In this document: positions 25,583 through 34,959 of the stretch, piece after piece
How positions within the stretch are numbered: the stretch's first letter is position 1
Layout of the letters: each line of letters opens with the position of its first letter
NCBI GenBank assembly: GCA_016124655.1
Contig: WGNI01000009.1
Span: forward strand, 101,795-165,794
DNA from: Alphaproteobacteria bacterium
GTDB lineage: Bacteria > Pseudomonadota > Alphaproteobacteria > Caulobacterales > Aquidulcibacteraceae
Length of the DNA: 64,000 nt
Direction: 5' to 3'
Notes under the pieces: generated by a model
Database searches by the model: none
The model's input: the letters and a program-made list of their open reading frames with translations, nothing else
What the model was told of the DNA's origin: nothing
Made by a program: the position numbers and the translations under genes

Positions 25583-26440
25583 ATGCCGCTGATCAACCGC
25601 AAACACAAAACGATCACCGGCTACATCCATGACTGGCTGGAGCCCGACGCGCCCGGCGGGTTCAACTTCTTCTCCGGCCTGATTGTGGCGCTCGTCGTGA
25701 TCTCGATGATCTCGCTGGCGATCGAAACCGAAGCCACGCGCGCCGACACCAATCTGCCGGCCTGGATCGATCCCATCATCGATCACGTCAACACGTTCAT
25801 CGTCTATGCGTTCGCGATCGAATTCGCGCTGCGCTTCCTCTCCGAAGGCGAAGACCCGCGCCATCGCTTCATCACCGGCCGCATTCGGTTTCTGTTTTCG
25901 CCGCTCGCCATCGCCGATGTGCTGGCCTTCGCGCCGGAACTGATCGTCATGCATCTGATGCCGGAAGCCGCGGGCCCCTGGCTGGCGGGCTTGCGCGCAT
26001 TGCGCCTGTTCCGTCTGTTCAAGCTCGCGCGCTATGTGCCGGCGTTCGGCATCGTCGGCGCCGCCGTCACGCGCGCGGGCATGCCGTTGTTTGCAGCTTT
26101 GTGCGTCGCGGCGGCGCAAGTCTATGTCGCAGCGCTTCTGCTCTTCTTCATCGAAGGCGACACGAAACCCGAAGCCTTCGGTTCGGTGCCGCGCGCGCTG
26201 TGGTGGGCGATCGTGACCTTGACCACCGTCGGCTATGGCGACGTCTATCCTGAAACCGCGCTGGGGCGCTTTGCAGCCGCGCTCGTCGCGCTGGCCGGCA
26301 TCGGCATCGTCGCCATGCCGACCGGCATCTTGGCGTCTGCGTTCACCGAAGAATTCCGCGAACGCCACGAAGCCCAGCAGAAGCGCGCGGCCGAAGCCGC
26401 CAAGGCGCAGGAAGACCAAGTCGACTTGAATGGGCCTTGA
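25583..26440 (+). CDS. Voltage-gated-type ion transporter (potassium channel family)
   Basis: 285 aa, six membrane spans. The S4-like helix with regular Arg/Lys is LRALRLFRLFKLARYVPA (about 142-159). The pore filter is TLTTVGYGDVYPET (K-selective TVGYGD). The C-terminal tail is charged. The ATG at 25583 is chosen; the longer frame from 25439 translates repeat DNA. Probably a homotetrameric inner-membrane K+ channel. Confidence 0.92.
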   Translation: MPLINRKHKTITGYIHDWLEPDAPGGFNFFSGLIVALVVISMISLAIETEATRADTNLPAWIDPIIDHVNTFIVYAFAIEFALRFLSEGEDPRHRFITGRIRFLFSPLAIADVLAFAPELIVMHLMPEAAGPWLAGLRALRLFRLFKLARYVPAFGIVGAAVTRAGMPLFAALCVAAAQVYVAALLLFFIEGDTKPEAFGSVPRALWWAIVTLTTVGYGDVYPETALGRFAAALVALAGIGIVAMPTGILASAFTEEFRERHEAQQKRAAEAAKAQEDQVDLNGP

Positions 26441-26497
26441 CGGCGAACGCCGCGGGGCCGCCTTTTAACGCGCACCCGATCCGCTTGGAGCGCGCTC

Positions 26498-27499
26498 ATG
26501 CCCGCCACGAACCGCCAATTCCATCTCGCCGCCACGCCGTCGGGCAAGCTGGAGGAGAGCAATTTCCGCCTGGTCGAGGCGCCGATGCCTGAGCCGCAGG
26601 ACGGCGAGGTATTGCTGCGCGTGCACTACATTTCCCTCGACGCCGCAAACCGCGCCTGGATGCAGTCCGCGACCTATCGCTCCGCCGTGGTCGCAGGCGA
26701 ACTGATGGCGGGCGGCGGCCTGGCGGAGGTGATTGCGTCGAAGGCGCCGGGTTTCGCTGAAGGCGATCTCGTCTTCGCAGACACCGGCTGGCAAACCTAT
26801 GCAGCCCTGCCGGCGCGCCACCTGACCAAGCTGCCGGCCATCGAACCGATGACGCATCTGCTCAGCGTCTTCGGCGTTGCCGGGCTCACCGCATATTTCG
26901 GCCTGCTCGAAATCGGCAATCCGCAACCGGGCGAAACCGTCGTCGTCTCCGCCGCCGCGGGTTCTGTCGGATCGATCGTCGGGCAAATCGCCAAGATCAA
27001 GGGCTGCCGCGTCGTCGGCGTCGCCGGCGGCGCCGAGAAGTGCGATTGGCTGACGCATGAGTTGGGATTTGACGCCGCCGTCGATTACAAGTCCGCGCCT
27101 GTGTTCAAGGCGCTGAAGGCCGCAGCGCCGCAAGGGATCGACGTCTATTTCGACAATGTCGGCGGCGACATTTTCGAAGCCTGTCTGTTTCAGATGAACA
27201 ATTTCGGCCGCATCGCGTGCTGCGGCGCGGTTTCGCAATATGACGGCGCGCCGTCCCCGCATGGCCCGCGCGGCGTGCCGGGGCTCATCGTCGTCAAGCG
27301 GCTGACCGTGCGCGGCTTTATTGTTATGGATTTTTACAAACAACGCGACGCGGCGCTCGCGCAGCTGCAGGACTGGGTGCGCACAGGCGCGCTCAAAGTT
27401 CACGAAGACGTCATCGACGGATTCGAAAACACGCCGCGCGCGCTGATCGGTTTGCTCGCCGGTGAAAACCGCGGCAAGCGCATGGTCAAAGTCAGCTGA
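26498..27499 (+). CDS. NADP-dependent zinc-free MDR oxidoreductase
   Basis: 333 aa, of the leukotriene B4 12-hydroxydehydrogenase/curcumin reductase-like branch. It has no catalytic zinc ligands. The dinucleotide fold contains VVVSAAAGSVGSIVGQIAK (Ala-Ala-Gly-Ser-Val-Gly) and FDAAVDYKS, then YFDNVGGDIFEACLFQMN, the family signature. It reduces alpha,beta-unsaturated ketones or aldehydes with NADPH. Confidence 0.9.
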   Translation: MPATNRQFHLAATPSGKLEESNFRLVEAPMPEPQDGEVLLRVHYISLDAANRAWMQSATYRSAVVAGELMAGGGLAEVIASKAPGFAEGDLVFADTGWQTYAALPARHLTKLPAIEPMTHLLSVFGVAGLTAYFGLLEIGNPQPGETVVVSAAAGSVGSIVGQIAKIKGCRVVGVAGGAEKCDWLTHELGFDAAVDYKSAPVFKALKAAAPQGIDVYFDNVGGDIFEACLFQMNNFGRIACCGAVSQYDGAPSPHGPRGVPGLIVVKRLTVRGFIVMDFYKQRDAALAQLQDWVRTGALKVHEDVIDGFENTPRALIGLLAGENRGKRMVKVS

Positions 27500-27508
27500 C
27501 GTCTTCGC

Positions 27509-28108
27509 CTAAAACGGAATCCAATTCCGCCGCGGCGAATAGGCGAGATAGCCCAGATTGGCGCCGAGCCTTAAGCCCACGCCCGCGCGCATCGGCGCCA
27601 GCGTGATGCCTTCCGCGCGCTGATAATTCACCCCGATCCCGCCGATGAAATAGGCGGTGCCTTCAACGCCGGGGAAGCGGCGGAAGATCTGGCGCGGATC
27701 GGTCATGCCATAGACCAGCGTGAACACTTTCGACGCGTTTGCGCCGGTGTCGAAGCCGATCGACGGGCCCTGCCAGAAAATCTTCGTCGTGTCGGCGCCG
27801 CGCTGAAAATAGAGCCGGCCCTCGCCATAGCGCAGGCCAACCGCGAATGCGCCAGAGCCCTCCGAGCCTTCCACGAATCCGACCGGCCGTCCGAGATCGG
27901 CGAAGATCGGGCGCACGGCCTGCGCCACCGCTTCCGCCGCCAGCCCGAAGAAGCGGCTCGCGGCGTTGACGATCTCGTCCTCTGAATAGGTCTGGTTGGG
28001 GTCTTCCTGCGCGCGCGCGGCGGGAATGCCCAGCGCGCCGGCGGCGGCGCTGGCGGCCAGACCGCGCGTGATCGCGCGGCGCGTGCGGCTCTCTGTGTCG
28101 TTGCTCAT
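27509..28108 (-). CDS. Exported DUF1134 family protein
   Basis: 199 aa. The twin-Arg start RTRRAITRGLAAS followed by AAAGALGIPAARA is a signal peptide (Tat-like). The mature part has YSEDEIVNAASRFFGLAAEAVAQ and GRPVGFVEGSEGSGAFAVGLRYG, and ends GVGLRLGANLGYLAYSPRRNWIPF, characteristic of DUF1134. Probably periplasmic or outer-membrane-associated. The start at 28108 has GGAGG upstream. It converges with the reductase gene, 9 nt away. Confidence 0.85.
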   Translation of the reverse strand: MSNDTESRTRRAITRGLAASAAAGALGIPAARAQEDPNQTYSEDEIVNAASRFFGLAAEAVAQAVRPIFADLGRPVGFVEGSEGSGAFAVGLRYGEGRLYFQRGADTTKIFWQGPSIGFDTGANASKVFTLVYGMTDPRQIFRRFPGVEGTAYFIGGIGVNYQRAEGITLAPMRAGVGLRLGANLGYLAYSPRRNWIPF

Positions 28109-28318
28109 GAATACGCCTCCACGAAGCACCTCTTACCGCGAGATGCGGCGAAAGCGCGACGGTTTGTTGCGCGCGCCAAGTCTTGTCATCCCGGCCGGAC
28201 CCCGGACTTGATCCGAGGGGAGAGCCGGGACCTCGTGCAAGCACGTGCTCTGTTCTGCACAAGGTCCCGGAACGCGCCTGCGGCGCGTCTGGGATGACAC
28301 GGCAAACGCAGCGATCCC

Positions 28319-28389
28319 GGAGCAGGGGCGCCCTCGCCCCTGCGTTTGCAGGCGCAAGACAAAAGCGCGGACGAGGGCGTCCGCGCTCC
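28319..28389. repeat. Paired-hairpin element, copy 1
   Basis: GCAGGGGCG-CCCT-CGCCCCTGC, a spacer, then GCGGACG-AGGG-CGTCCGC, bounded by GGAGC and GCTCC. The two loops (CCCT and AGGG) are complementary. Confidence 0.8.
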
Positions 28390-28408
28390 GCATGCAGAAG
28401 CAAGAGCC

Positions 28409-28486
28409 GCTCGGCCCTGGCGAAAGCCAGGGCCCATGTTTGCGGCCGTGCGTGGTCATGGGTCCTGGCTTTCGCCAGGACCGAGC
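28409..28486. repeat. 78-bp double-hairpin element, copy 4
   Basis: Same arms as copy 1, with a different 20-nt centre beginning GTTTGCGG. Confidence 0.85.
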
Positions 28487-28504
28487 CGGATGTTTGCAAA
28501 ACCT

Positions 28505-28563
28505 GGAGCAGGGGCGCCCTCGCCCCTGCGTTTGCGCCGCGCGGACGAGGGCGTCCGCGCTCC
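28505..28563. repeat. Paired-hairpin element, copy 2
   Basis: 59 bp with the shortest spacer; both hairpins intact, loops CCCT and AGGG. Confidence 0.8.
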
Positions 28564-28672
28564 ACCCCCATCACCCCGGCGACGCGGAGCGTCAGCCGGG
28601 GTCCAGGGCCGCCAACATGTCCCCGGGTCTCCCTCCGGTCGCCCGGGGCGATGGGCCATGAAGCGCGAACCC

Positions 28673-28744
28673 GGAGCAGGGGCGCCTCGCCCCTGATCGC
28701 GCAAACTTGAAACAAAAAGACGCGGACGAGGGCGTCCGCGCTCC
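28673..28744. repeat. Paired-hairpin element, copy 3
   Basis: The left loop has lost one base (CCT); the right hairpin is intact. Confidence 0.75.
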
Positions 28745-28886
28745 GGCCCTGTCATCCCGGCCGGACCCCGGACTTGATCCGGGGGGAGAGCCGGGACCTC
28801 GTGCAAGCACGTGTTCTGTTCTGCACAGGGTCCCGGATCGCCTCGCTGACGCTCAGCGTCCGCGATGACACGGGCGCCCGCACCCC

Positions 28887-28923
28887 AAAAAGAAAGGGGG
28901 AGCGCCCCGCTGGAGCGCTCCCC
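28887..28923 (-). terminator. Intrinsic terminator of the TonB receptor gene
   Basis: On the minus strand, GGGGAGCGC pairs with GCGCTCCCC (28897-28905 with 28915-28923) across a 9-nt loop. A TTTCTTTTT run follows. It is 46 nt beyond the receptor stop codon. Confidence 0.8.
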
Positions 28924-28968
28924 TATCCCCCGATGCGCGCGTGCGTCCGCGCGCCTCCCTTTAAGCGA

Positions 28969-31788
28969 TCAGAAGCGCTTGCCGAGCGTCACCCCGTACG
29001 TGCGCGGCTCCAACAGGAAGGCGTTGGAGAACAGGCCCGAGGATTGGTCGGTGAGGTAAAGGTCGGTGATGACGTCTTCGTCCGACACGTTCTTCACGAA
29101 GATCGAGCCGTACCAGCCATTGTCCTCATGCTCGAAGCGCACTTGGGCGTTGCCGATCGTGTAGCTGTCGAGTTCGTCGTTCGGCCCGTTGAAGATGCGG
29201 GCGAACGAGTCGGCTTGGTAATACACGTCGCCGCGCGGCGTGGCGGTCCAGCCGCCGCCGAGATTGAACGTGTACTGCATGCCGAACGACACCGTGTATT
29301 CCGGCGTGTTGGGCAGGCTGTTGCCGTCGAGGTCGGCGGCGATGCCGTCCGAACCGTTGCGCACATCGCCGCCGAAGCCGCGGGCCAGCTGGCACGTGAA
29401 CGGCGCCAGCGCCGGGTTGATGCCCAAAACGGTCTGAACCGCGGTGGTCGAGGCGATGCACTGCGCGGCCGTGGCGATGGTGGCGAGCGCCGGGTTGCCC
29501 ACGATGCCGCCGGCCGCCGCTTGCGCCGCGCCGCCATTGGCGCCGGCGAGGTCCGCGATGTTGACCTGACGCACCGTGGCGCCCGCCGGGACGGTCGTCA
29601 GCGTGCCGCCCGAGCCGGACGTGCCCAGGAAGTTGCCGCCGGAATCGTACACCATCGTGCGCGTCCAGCGCAGCGCGTCGGACACGTTGGTGAAGCCGGT
29701 ATTGCCGTTGGTCACATTGATCGGGTCGATCAGCTGGGCGTCTTGAATTTCAGAATCCAGCCAGCCGACATTGAGATCGAACACCAGCCGGTTCACCGGC
29801 TCCCAGCTCAATTCCGCTTCGAAGCCCGTCACCGTGGCGTCGATATTGGCGTTGACCGAGGTGCGGTTGACGATCCGGGTGATCTGGTAGCCCTCGTAGT
29901 CATAGTAGAAGCCGGCGAAATTCGCCGTCATCCGGCCGTCGTCGATCAGGTTCTTCAGGCCGATTTCGTAGGCGTTGACGAATTCCGGCTCGAAGGTTTC
30001 CGCCACGCCCTGGAACAGCGCGGGATCGATCGGCGGGTTCACGCCGCCGCCTTTATAGCCGCGCGCGAACGAGGCGTACCAATTGCTCTCATCCGTGAAC
30101 GGCAGACGCGTGCGGTAATCCACCGTGAAGCGGCCGGTCAGTTCGTCGAAATCCGCCGTGCGGGTGTTGAACGGCACTTGGTCGCGCGGCACCGCCTGCA
30201 ACAGCGTCTGCCGGTCGGACACGGACTTTTCATCCGACGTATAGCGCAGGCCGATCGTGACCTTCAGATCGTCGGTCGGCGTGATGTAGGTTTCGCCGAA
30301 CAGCGCGCTGGCCTTCAGCGTGTAGCTGCCGGTCAAGCTTTCGAAGAAATACTGGTCCTGCGGCACGCCGAGCGCGATGCCGATGGCTTCCAGCGAGTTG
30401 GAGATGACCTGATAGGTCCCGTCCGTCGCCTCGCCGTCGATATAGATGCCGCCGAGGGTGAAGTTGAACCAGCCGTCATAGTCGGACTGGATGCGCAATT
30501 CCTGCGTGATCTGCTCGGTTTGCGACGAGCTCAAATCGTAGGTCGCCAGCGTGTTCTGCGTGCCCGTCAGCGGGCCCGTGAACGTGCCGGTCGGGGTGAA
30601 GATGGTCGGATTGAACACCTGACCGCCGACATATTGGTTGTAGTCGACCGACGACGACACCTGATTGGTCGCGTAGCTGGTCAGCGAGGTGAAGGTGAGG
30701 TTGTTGCCGAAATCGTAATTGAACTCGAACGTGGCGACGAAGTCGTCATTCTGGTGCGTCGGCTGGAAGGTCAGGAACACCTCGCGGAGATCCGCGATGT
30801 TCGTGCCCGCCGCGCCAGGACCGGCGAGCGCCGGATCGGTCAACAGCGTCGGCGACAGGCCGGGGATGCCCAACGTCGTGCCCGGGAAGATCAACGCGCC
30901 GAGGCCGCCCAGCGTGGACGACAGGTTGACGGTTTCGAACTCCAGCGGCGCGGCCAGGCAGCCCTGGCTGAACGGCCAGGGACGATCGTCGCGCGAGCAC
31001 AGCTGCTTGCCGATCCGCGAGCGGTTCGAATCTTCTTCAAACCATTGCAGCATCAGGTGCGCGTCGGCCCGATCGCTCAATTCGGCATAGGCCGAAAGCC
31101 GCGCCGACCACATGTCGCGGCCGTCAATGTCGTTGCCGCTGTTGCGGTCTTCGGTGAAGCCGTCACGCTGCAGATAAAAGCCCGCCGCGCGCAGCGCGAA
31201 GGTGTCGCCGATCGGGATGTTGAGCATCGCATTGCCGCGATACGTGTTGAAATTGCCGTACGTGCCTTCCAGCCGGCCCGACAGCACTTCCAGTTCCGGC
31301 CGCGCGGTGATGACGTTCAACACGCCCGACGAAGAGTTCCGGCCGTACAACGTGCCCTGCGGGCCGCGCAGCACTTCCACGCGCTCGATGTCGTAGAACT
31401 CGGTTTCGAAAATCGGCGTCTGGCCAAGCGGCGCGCCGTTCAAGTGGATGCCCACCGCCTGGTCCGCGGAGGTGGCGACCACCTTGGTGCCCACGCCGCG
31501 GATCGCGACGTTCGAGCCCGTGAAGTTGCCCTTCGCGAACTGGAAGTTCGGAATGGCGTTCTGCAGATCCTGCGCGTCATTGAGCTGGAGGCGCTCCAGC
31601 CGGTCTTCCGAGAACGCCGAGATCGCGATCGGCACTTCCTGCACCGAAGCGGACCGCTTTTCCGCGGTCACCACAATTTCATCGGTCACGCGGCCCGTGT
31701 CCTGAGCGACCGCCGGGGAAACGCCTGCCAGCGCCGCCAGCGAAGCGCCGGAAAACAGAATCCAATCGAAACGAGATTGACGGCTCAT
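28969..31788 (-). CDS. TonB-dependent outer-membrane receptor
   Basis: 939 aa. The signal peptide is at 1-28 (ending AVAQ). A TonB-box-like DEIVVTA is followed by the plug domain with [22 protein letters not shown], and [19 protein letters not shown]. The long beta-barrel ends in the expected aromatic GVTLGKRF with Phe at the terminus. It belongs to the large alphaproteobacterial group taking up glycans, lipids or other bulky compounds; substrate unknown. No TonB, ExbB or sensor genes are adjacent. Transcribed alone, divergent from queC. The 196 nt between them hold both promoters but no clear motif or riboswitch. Confidence 0.93.
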   Translation of the reverse strand: MSRQSRFDWILFSGASLAALAGVSPAVAQDTGRVTDEIVVTAEKRSASVQEVPIAISAFSEDRLERLQLNDAQDLQNAIPNFQFAKGNFTGSNVAIRGVGTKVVATSADQAVGIHLNGAPLGQTPIFETEFYDIERVEVLRGPQGTLYGRNSSSGVLNVITARPELEVLSGRLEGTYGNFNTYRGNAMLNIPIGDTFALRAAGFYLQRDGFTEDRNSGNDIDGRDMWSARLSAYAELSDRADAHLMLQWFEEDSNRSRIGKQLCSRDDRPWPFSQGCLAAPLEFETVNLSSTLGGLGALIFPGTTLGIPGLSPTLLTDPALAGPGAAGTNIADLREVFLTFQPTHQNDDFVATFEFNYDFGNNLTFTSLTSYATNQVSSSVDYNQYVGGQVFNPTIFTPTGTFTGPLTGTQNTLATYDLSSSQTEQITQELRIQSDYDGWFNFTLGGIYIDGEATDGTYQVISNSLEAIGIALGVPQDQYFFESLTGSYTLKASALFGETYITPTDDLKVTIGLRYTSDEKSVSDRQTLLQAVPRDQVPFNTRTADFDELTGRFTVDYRTRLPFTDESNWYASFARGYKGGGVNPPIDPALFQGVAETFEPEFVNAYEIGLKNLIDDGRMTANFAGFYYDYEGYQITRIVNRTSVNANIDATVTGFEAELSWEPVNRLVFDLNVGWLDSEIQDAQLIDPINVTNGNTGFTNVSDALRWTRTMVYDSGGNFLGTSGSGGTLTTVPAGATVRQVNIADLAGANGGAAQAAAGGIVGNPALATIATAAQCIASTTAVQTVLGINPALAPFTCQLARGFGGDVRNGSDGIAADLDGNSLPNTPEYTVSFGMQYTFNLGGGWTATPRGDVYYQADSFARIFNGPNDELDSYTIGNAQVRFEHEDNGWYGSIFVKNVSDEDVITDLYLTDQSSGLFSNAFLLEPRTYGVTLGKRF

Positions 31789-31984
31789 TCTTACACCTCC
31801 CAGGGGCGCTGCCCGCGGAGCGCCAAGCCAATGCGACCGTACCGGATTCGCGCTGCATCTTGTGCACAGCGTCGAAAATGCGGCGCATTCGAGACGCGCT
31901 CGCCATGTAAGTCAACGTCCTGCTGACGGATGTGTCATTATCGACTGCAAGTGTGTCCGCAGCGCAGCGCTGACTTTAGGGTAT

Positions 31985-32692
31985 ATGTCGCAAGTGTCAG
32001 AAACGGCCTTGGTTCTTTTCTCCGCGGGGCAGGATTCCGCGACCTGTCTGGCGTGGGCGCTGCAGCGTTTCGCCCATGTCGAGACCATCGGCTTCGATTA
32101 CGGCCAGCGCCATCGCATCGAGCTCGATCAGCGCCCCGTCCTGCGCGACGCCATCGCCTCGCTGAACGCGGATTGGCGAAGCCGCCTCGGCGGCGATCAG
32201 CTGGTCGATCTCACCGGCTTCGGGGCCTTGGCGGACACCGCCCTGACCGCAAACCGCGCCTTCGAATTCGAAGCCTCCGGCCTGCCCAACACCTTCGTGC
32301 CGGGCCGCAATCTGGTGTTCCTTTCCGTCGCCGCCGCGCACGCCTATCGCCGCGGCGCGGATGTGCTCGTCGGCGGCATGTGTGAGACCGACTATTCCGG
32401 CTACCCCGATTGCCGCCGCGCCACGCTCGACGCCATGCAGGACGCCATTGCGCTGGGCCTCGACCGGCCCATGCGCATCGAAACCCCATTGATGCGCCTC
32501 ACCAAGGCGCAGACCTGGGGCCTGGCCCGCGATCTCGGCGGCGCAGCCCTGGTCGACGCCATCCTGGAGCACAGCCACACCTGCTATGCCGGCGACCGCG
32601 CCCATCGCCACGCCTGGGGCTATGGCTGCGGCGTCTGCCCCGCTTGCGACCTGCGCGCCAAGGGCTGGCAAGCCTTCGCGGAGGTCCCTTGA
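31985..32692 (+). CDS. queC: 7-cyano-7-deazaguanine synthase
   Basis: 235 aa. It makes preQ0 from 7-carboxy-7-deazaguanine with ATP and ammonia, in queuosine biosynthesis. The PP-loop is [17 protein letters not shown] conserved YGQRHRIEL follows, and the C-terminal zinc site is [14 protein letters not shown] with the upstream Cys in HSHTCYAG. The start at 31985 begins [13 protein letters not shown]. It overlaps queE. Confidence 0.95.
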   Translation: MSQVSETALVLFSAGQDSATCLAWALQRFAHVETIGFDYGQRHRIELDQRPVLRDAIASLNADWRSRLGGDQLVDLTGFGALADTALTANRAFEFEASGLPNTFVPGRNLVFLSVAAAHAYRRGADVLVGGMCETDYSGYPDCRRATLDAMQDAIALGLDRPMRIETPLMRLTKAQTWGLARDLGGAALVDAILEHSHTCYAGDRAHRHAWGYGCGVCPACDLRAKGWQAFAEVP

Positions 32693-33321
32693 GCTACGCC
32701 GTCAAGGAGATGTTCTACACGCTGCAGGGCGAAGGCGCTCGCGCCGGGCGCGCCTCGGTGTTCGTGCGCTTCGCCGGCTGCAATCTCTGGAGCGGCCGGG
32801 AGGAGGATCGCGCCGGCGCGGTCTGCACCTTCTGCGACACCGATTTCGTCGGCATGGACGGTCCCGGCGGCGCCCGGTTCGATACAGCCGCCGCGCTCGC
32901 CGCCGCCGCCGACGCGCTCTGGCCGAAAGGGGAGGCGGGCAAATACGCCGTCTGCACCGGCGGCGAGCCGCTCCTGCAGATCGACGCGCCTTTGATCGCG
33001 GCGCTGCATGCGCAGGGCTTCGAGATCGCGGTGGAGACCAACGGCACGATCGCAGCGCCTCAGGGGCTCGATTGGATCTGCGTCAGTCCGAAATCGACCG
33101 CGCCGCTGGAAATCACGGCCGGCGATGAATTGAAGCTGGTTTTTCCGCAGGCCGATGCGCCGCCGGCGCGGTTCGCGCGCCTTCGCTTCACGCATTTCGC
33201 GCTTCAGCCGATGGATGGCCCGGAGGTTCAGGCCAACACAAAAGCAGCGATCGCCTATTGCATGGCCCATCCCCAATGGCGCCTCAGCCTGCAAACGCAT
33301 AAAGCCCTCGGCATTCCATAA
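32689..33321 (+). CDS. queE: 7-carboxy-7-deazaguanine synthase, TTG start
   Basis: 210-aa radical-SAM enzyme that converts 6-carboxy-tetrahydropterin to CDG. The cluster motif is the QueE-type CX14CX2C (C in AGCNLW, then CTFCDT), and [13 protein letters not shown] is the conserved N-terminus. The start is TTG at 32689, overlapping the queC stop as TTGA, with GGAG about 7 nt upstream; beginning at ATG 32710 would cut conserved residues. queD and queF-like genes are not in the window. Confidence 0.93.
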   Translation: MSYAVKEMFYTLQGEGARAGRASVFVRFAGCNLWSGREEDRAGAVCTFCDTDFVGMDGPGGARFDTAAALAAAADALWPKGEAGKYAVCTGGEPLLQIDAPLIAALHAQGFEIAVETNGTIAAPQGLDWICVSPKSTAPLEITAGDELKLVFPQADAPPARFARLRFTHFALQPMDGPEVQANTKAAIAYCMAHPQWRLSLQTHKALGIP

Positions 33322-33335
33322 GAGAGAGCGAAGCG

Positions 33336-34475
33336 ATGGGGATGATCGGGCGCCGCAATCTGCTGGCCGCCGGGGCGGCGAGCGCGCTGGCCGCGTGCGC
33401 GACGCCCGCGCGCGGCGTGCTCGCGCCACCCCGGAAGCCCGTGGCGCCGGTGCTGATGCGCGCCGACCGCATCGACCGCATCACCGTGTGCCTGCGCCCG
33501 TTCCGCGCCGCAGGCCCCCGCATTGAGGGCGAGCGGCTCTGCGAAAAATGGGTGGTGCACAATTACGGTCATGGCGGCGCAGGCTGGTCCTTGTCGTGGG
33601 GATCGAGCGCCATCGCCGTGCGCGAAGCCTTGAGCGCGCCCGCGCGCGACATCGCCGTGATCGGCTGCGGCGCGTTGGGGCTGACCACGGCCAGTCTTTT
33701 GTTGCGCGAGGGCGCAAATGTCACGATCTACGCCAAGGATTTGCCGCAGGACTCCCGCTCCGCGCGCGCCACCGGCACATGGTCGCCGGATTCCCGCATC
33801 GCGCTGACAAGCGCCGCCGGCCCGGATTTTCCGGCCCGCTGGGAGGCGATGGCGCGCGCATCGCACGCCGCCCATTCCGCCTTTCTTGGCCCCCGCGAAG
33901 CGCCGGTGACCTGGCTCGACTGGTACGGTCTTTCCGATGCGCCGAACCCGCGCCGGGCCTCGCGCGATTTCGCCGAACTCGATGGCCGCCTGCGCGATCT
34001 TTCTCAGCCCGGGCAAACGTTGTCGCGCGCGGAAAATCCATTCCCGACCGCGACCGCCCGGCGCAGCCGCTCCATGGTGTTCAATATTGCGATATACGCC
34101 CAGCGCCTGTTGGACGATGTGCGTCGCGCCGGCGCGCGTGTGGAGATCGCGGAGTTTCACGAACCGGCCGACATCCTGCGCTTGCCGCACGAGACAATCG
34201 TCAATTGCACCGGCTATGGCGCGCGCGCCTTGTGGCGCGACGAGTCCATCATTCCCGTTCGCGGCCAGATCGCCTGGCTCATCCCGCAGCCGGAAGTCCA
34301 ATACGCGCTGCACTACCGCAACATTCTGGTGGTCTCCCGCGCCGACGGGATTGTCGTTCAGCAGGCCGGCACGTCCGATGATTGGGGCTATGGCGACGAT
34401 CGCGAGATCGTCGACCGCAGCGAAGCGCTCGCCGCCATGGCGACTGTCGCGCCGCTCTTCCGCGGCATGCGGTGA
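33336..34475 (+). CDS. Exported D-amino-acid-oxidase-like flavoprotein, circularly permuted
   Basis: 379 aa. The N-terminus IGRRNLLAAGAASALAACA is a Tat-like signal with a possible lipobox. Residues about 47-100 carry what is normally the C-terminal end of DAO: CLRPFR (R54/R57, substrate carboxylate binding in the family) and VVHNYGHGGAGWSLSWGS (73-90). The FAD-binding start follows at 105-116 (DIAVIGCGALGL, GxGxxG), then SRSARATGTWSPDSRIAL. The middle has VNCTGYGARALW (289-300) and VRGQIAWLI. The protein ends APLFRGMR, equivalent to the EPxLxxAR that precedes the RPxR motif in ordinary DAOs. So the order of segments is rotated. Function is probably an FAD oxidase or dehydrogenase of amino-acid-like compounds. 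Confidence 0.8.
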   Translation: MGMIGRRNLLAAGAASALAACATPARGVLAPPRKPVAPVLMRADRIDRITVCLRPFRAAGPRIEGERLCEKWVVHNYGHGGAGWSLSWGSSAIAVREALSAPARDIAVIGCGALGLTTASLLLREGANVTIYAKDLPQDSRSARATGTWSPDSRIALTSAAGPDFPARWEAMARASHAAHSAFLGPREAPVTWLDWYGLSDAPNPRRASRDFAELDGRLRDLSQPGQTLSRAENPFPTATARRSRSMVFNIAIYAQRLLDDVRRAGARVEIAEFHEPADILRLPHETIVNCTGYGARALWRDESIIPVRGQIAWLIPQPEVQYALHYRNILVVSRADGIVVQQAGTSDDWGYGDDREIVDRSEALAAMATVAPLFRGMR

Positions 34476-34656
34476 TGGGAGTGAGGCGGAACAAAAAAAT
34501 CGGCGCAGCGCGGAGTCCCGTCTCTCTGGGGACGAGGCGACGGCGCATCTCCCCCCCTGCAAAGGGGGGAGTGTCGCGCAGCGACGAGGGGGGTCAGCAA
34601 GATGCAAACACGCTGGACCCCGGTCTTCGCGTTCCGCGAAAACGGGGTGATGGTTT

Positions 34657-34765
34657 GGAGCGCGGACGCCCCCGTCCGCGCTAAATCGTCCGCGCTAAAT
34701 CGTACGCGCTGAATCGTCCGCGCTTTGATCGGCGCCGCACGCAGGGGCGGGGGCGCCCCTGCTCC
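34657..34765. repeat. Paired-hairpin element, copy 4 (inverted, expanded spacer)
   Basis: Orientation is opposite to the other copies. Hairpins GCGGACG-CCCC-CGTCCGC and GCAGGGGCG-GGGG-CGCCCCTGC: the loops differ from the usual pair but remain complementary. Confidence 0.8.
34673..34728. repeat. 14-bp tandem repeat, four units
   Basis: Unit CGTCCGCGCTAAAT occurs at 34673 and 34687, then CGTACGCGCTGAAT at 34701 and a fourth unit at 34715 with a changed end. It is built from the right flank of the hairpin element. Confidence 0.85.
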
Positions 34766-34783
34766 AACTCGCGCAACACGCAG

Positions 34784-34861
34784 GCTCGGCCCTGGCGAGG
34801 GTCAGGGCCCATGACCGCAAGCGATGGCGAGAATGGGCCCCGACCTGCGTCGGGGCCGAGC
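34784..34861. repeat. 78-bp double-hairpin element, copy 5 (diverged)
   Basis: The right arm stem is CCCCGAC-CTGC-GTCGGGG, altered on both sides so that pairing is kept. Confidence 0.85.
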
Positions 34862-34959
34862 GTCTGACTTGAATGGCTCGTTGTCATCCCGGACGCTGAG
34901 CGTCAGCGAAGCGATCCGGGACCTCGTGCAGAATGGAGCGCGAAGCGCGTCCGCGCGGA

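Larger units (their letters stand above)
28178..28880. repeat. Repeat-filled intergenic region (about 0.7 kb)
   Basis: Between the DUF1134 gene and the TonB receptor terminator there is no gene. The DNA is a chain of family members: two TCATCCCGGCCGGACCCCGG...GGTCCCGG...GATGACA blocks (28184-28299 and 28747-28872), three paired-hairpin GGAGCAGGGGCG elements, one 78-bp double-hairpin element, a CCCCGGCGACGCGGAGCGTCAGCCGGGG copy and a GTCCCCGGGTC...GCCCGGGGC copy. ORFs called inside are repeat translations. Confidence 0.9.
34476..34959. repeat. Repeat-filled intergenic region
   Basis: No gene in 484 nt. Contents in order: CTCCCCCCCTGC...GGGGGGAG with GTCGCGCAGCGAC; an inverted CCCCGGTCTTCGCGTTCCGCG...GGGG copy; an inverted paired-hairpin element with a 14-bp tandem repeat in its spacer; a 78-bp double-hairpin copy; and a partial TCATCCCGGACGCTGAGCG block. 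Confidence 0.85.

Noticed and set aside
22648..25617. 989-codon open frame antisense to pheT
   Set aside because: GC-rich shadow of a certain gene; no ribosome binding site, no domain, Arg/Ala/Gly-biased peptide.
28183..28810. ORFs of 70-175 codons between DUF1134 and the TonB receptor
   Set aside because: Also translations of dispersed repeats.
28774..31926. 1050-codon open frame antisense to the TonB receptor
   Set aside because: Shadow of the receptor gene on the opposite strand, with no recognisable domain.
31789..31984. preQ1 riboswitch before queC
   Set aside because: No convincing preQ1 aptamer (stem plus A-rich tail) could be seen in the 196-nt leader.
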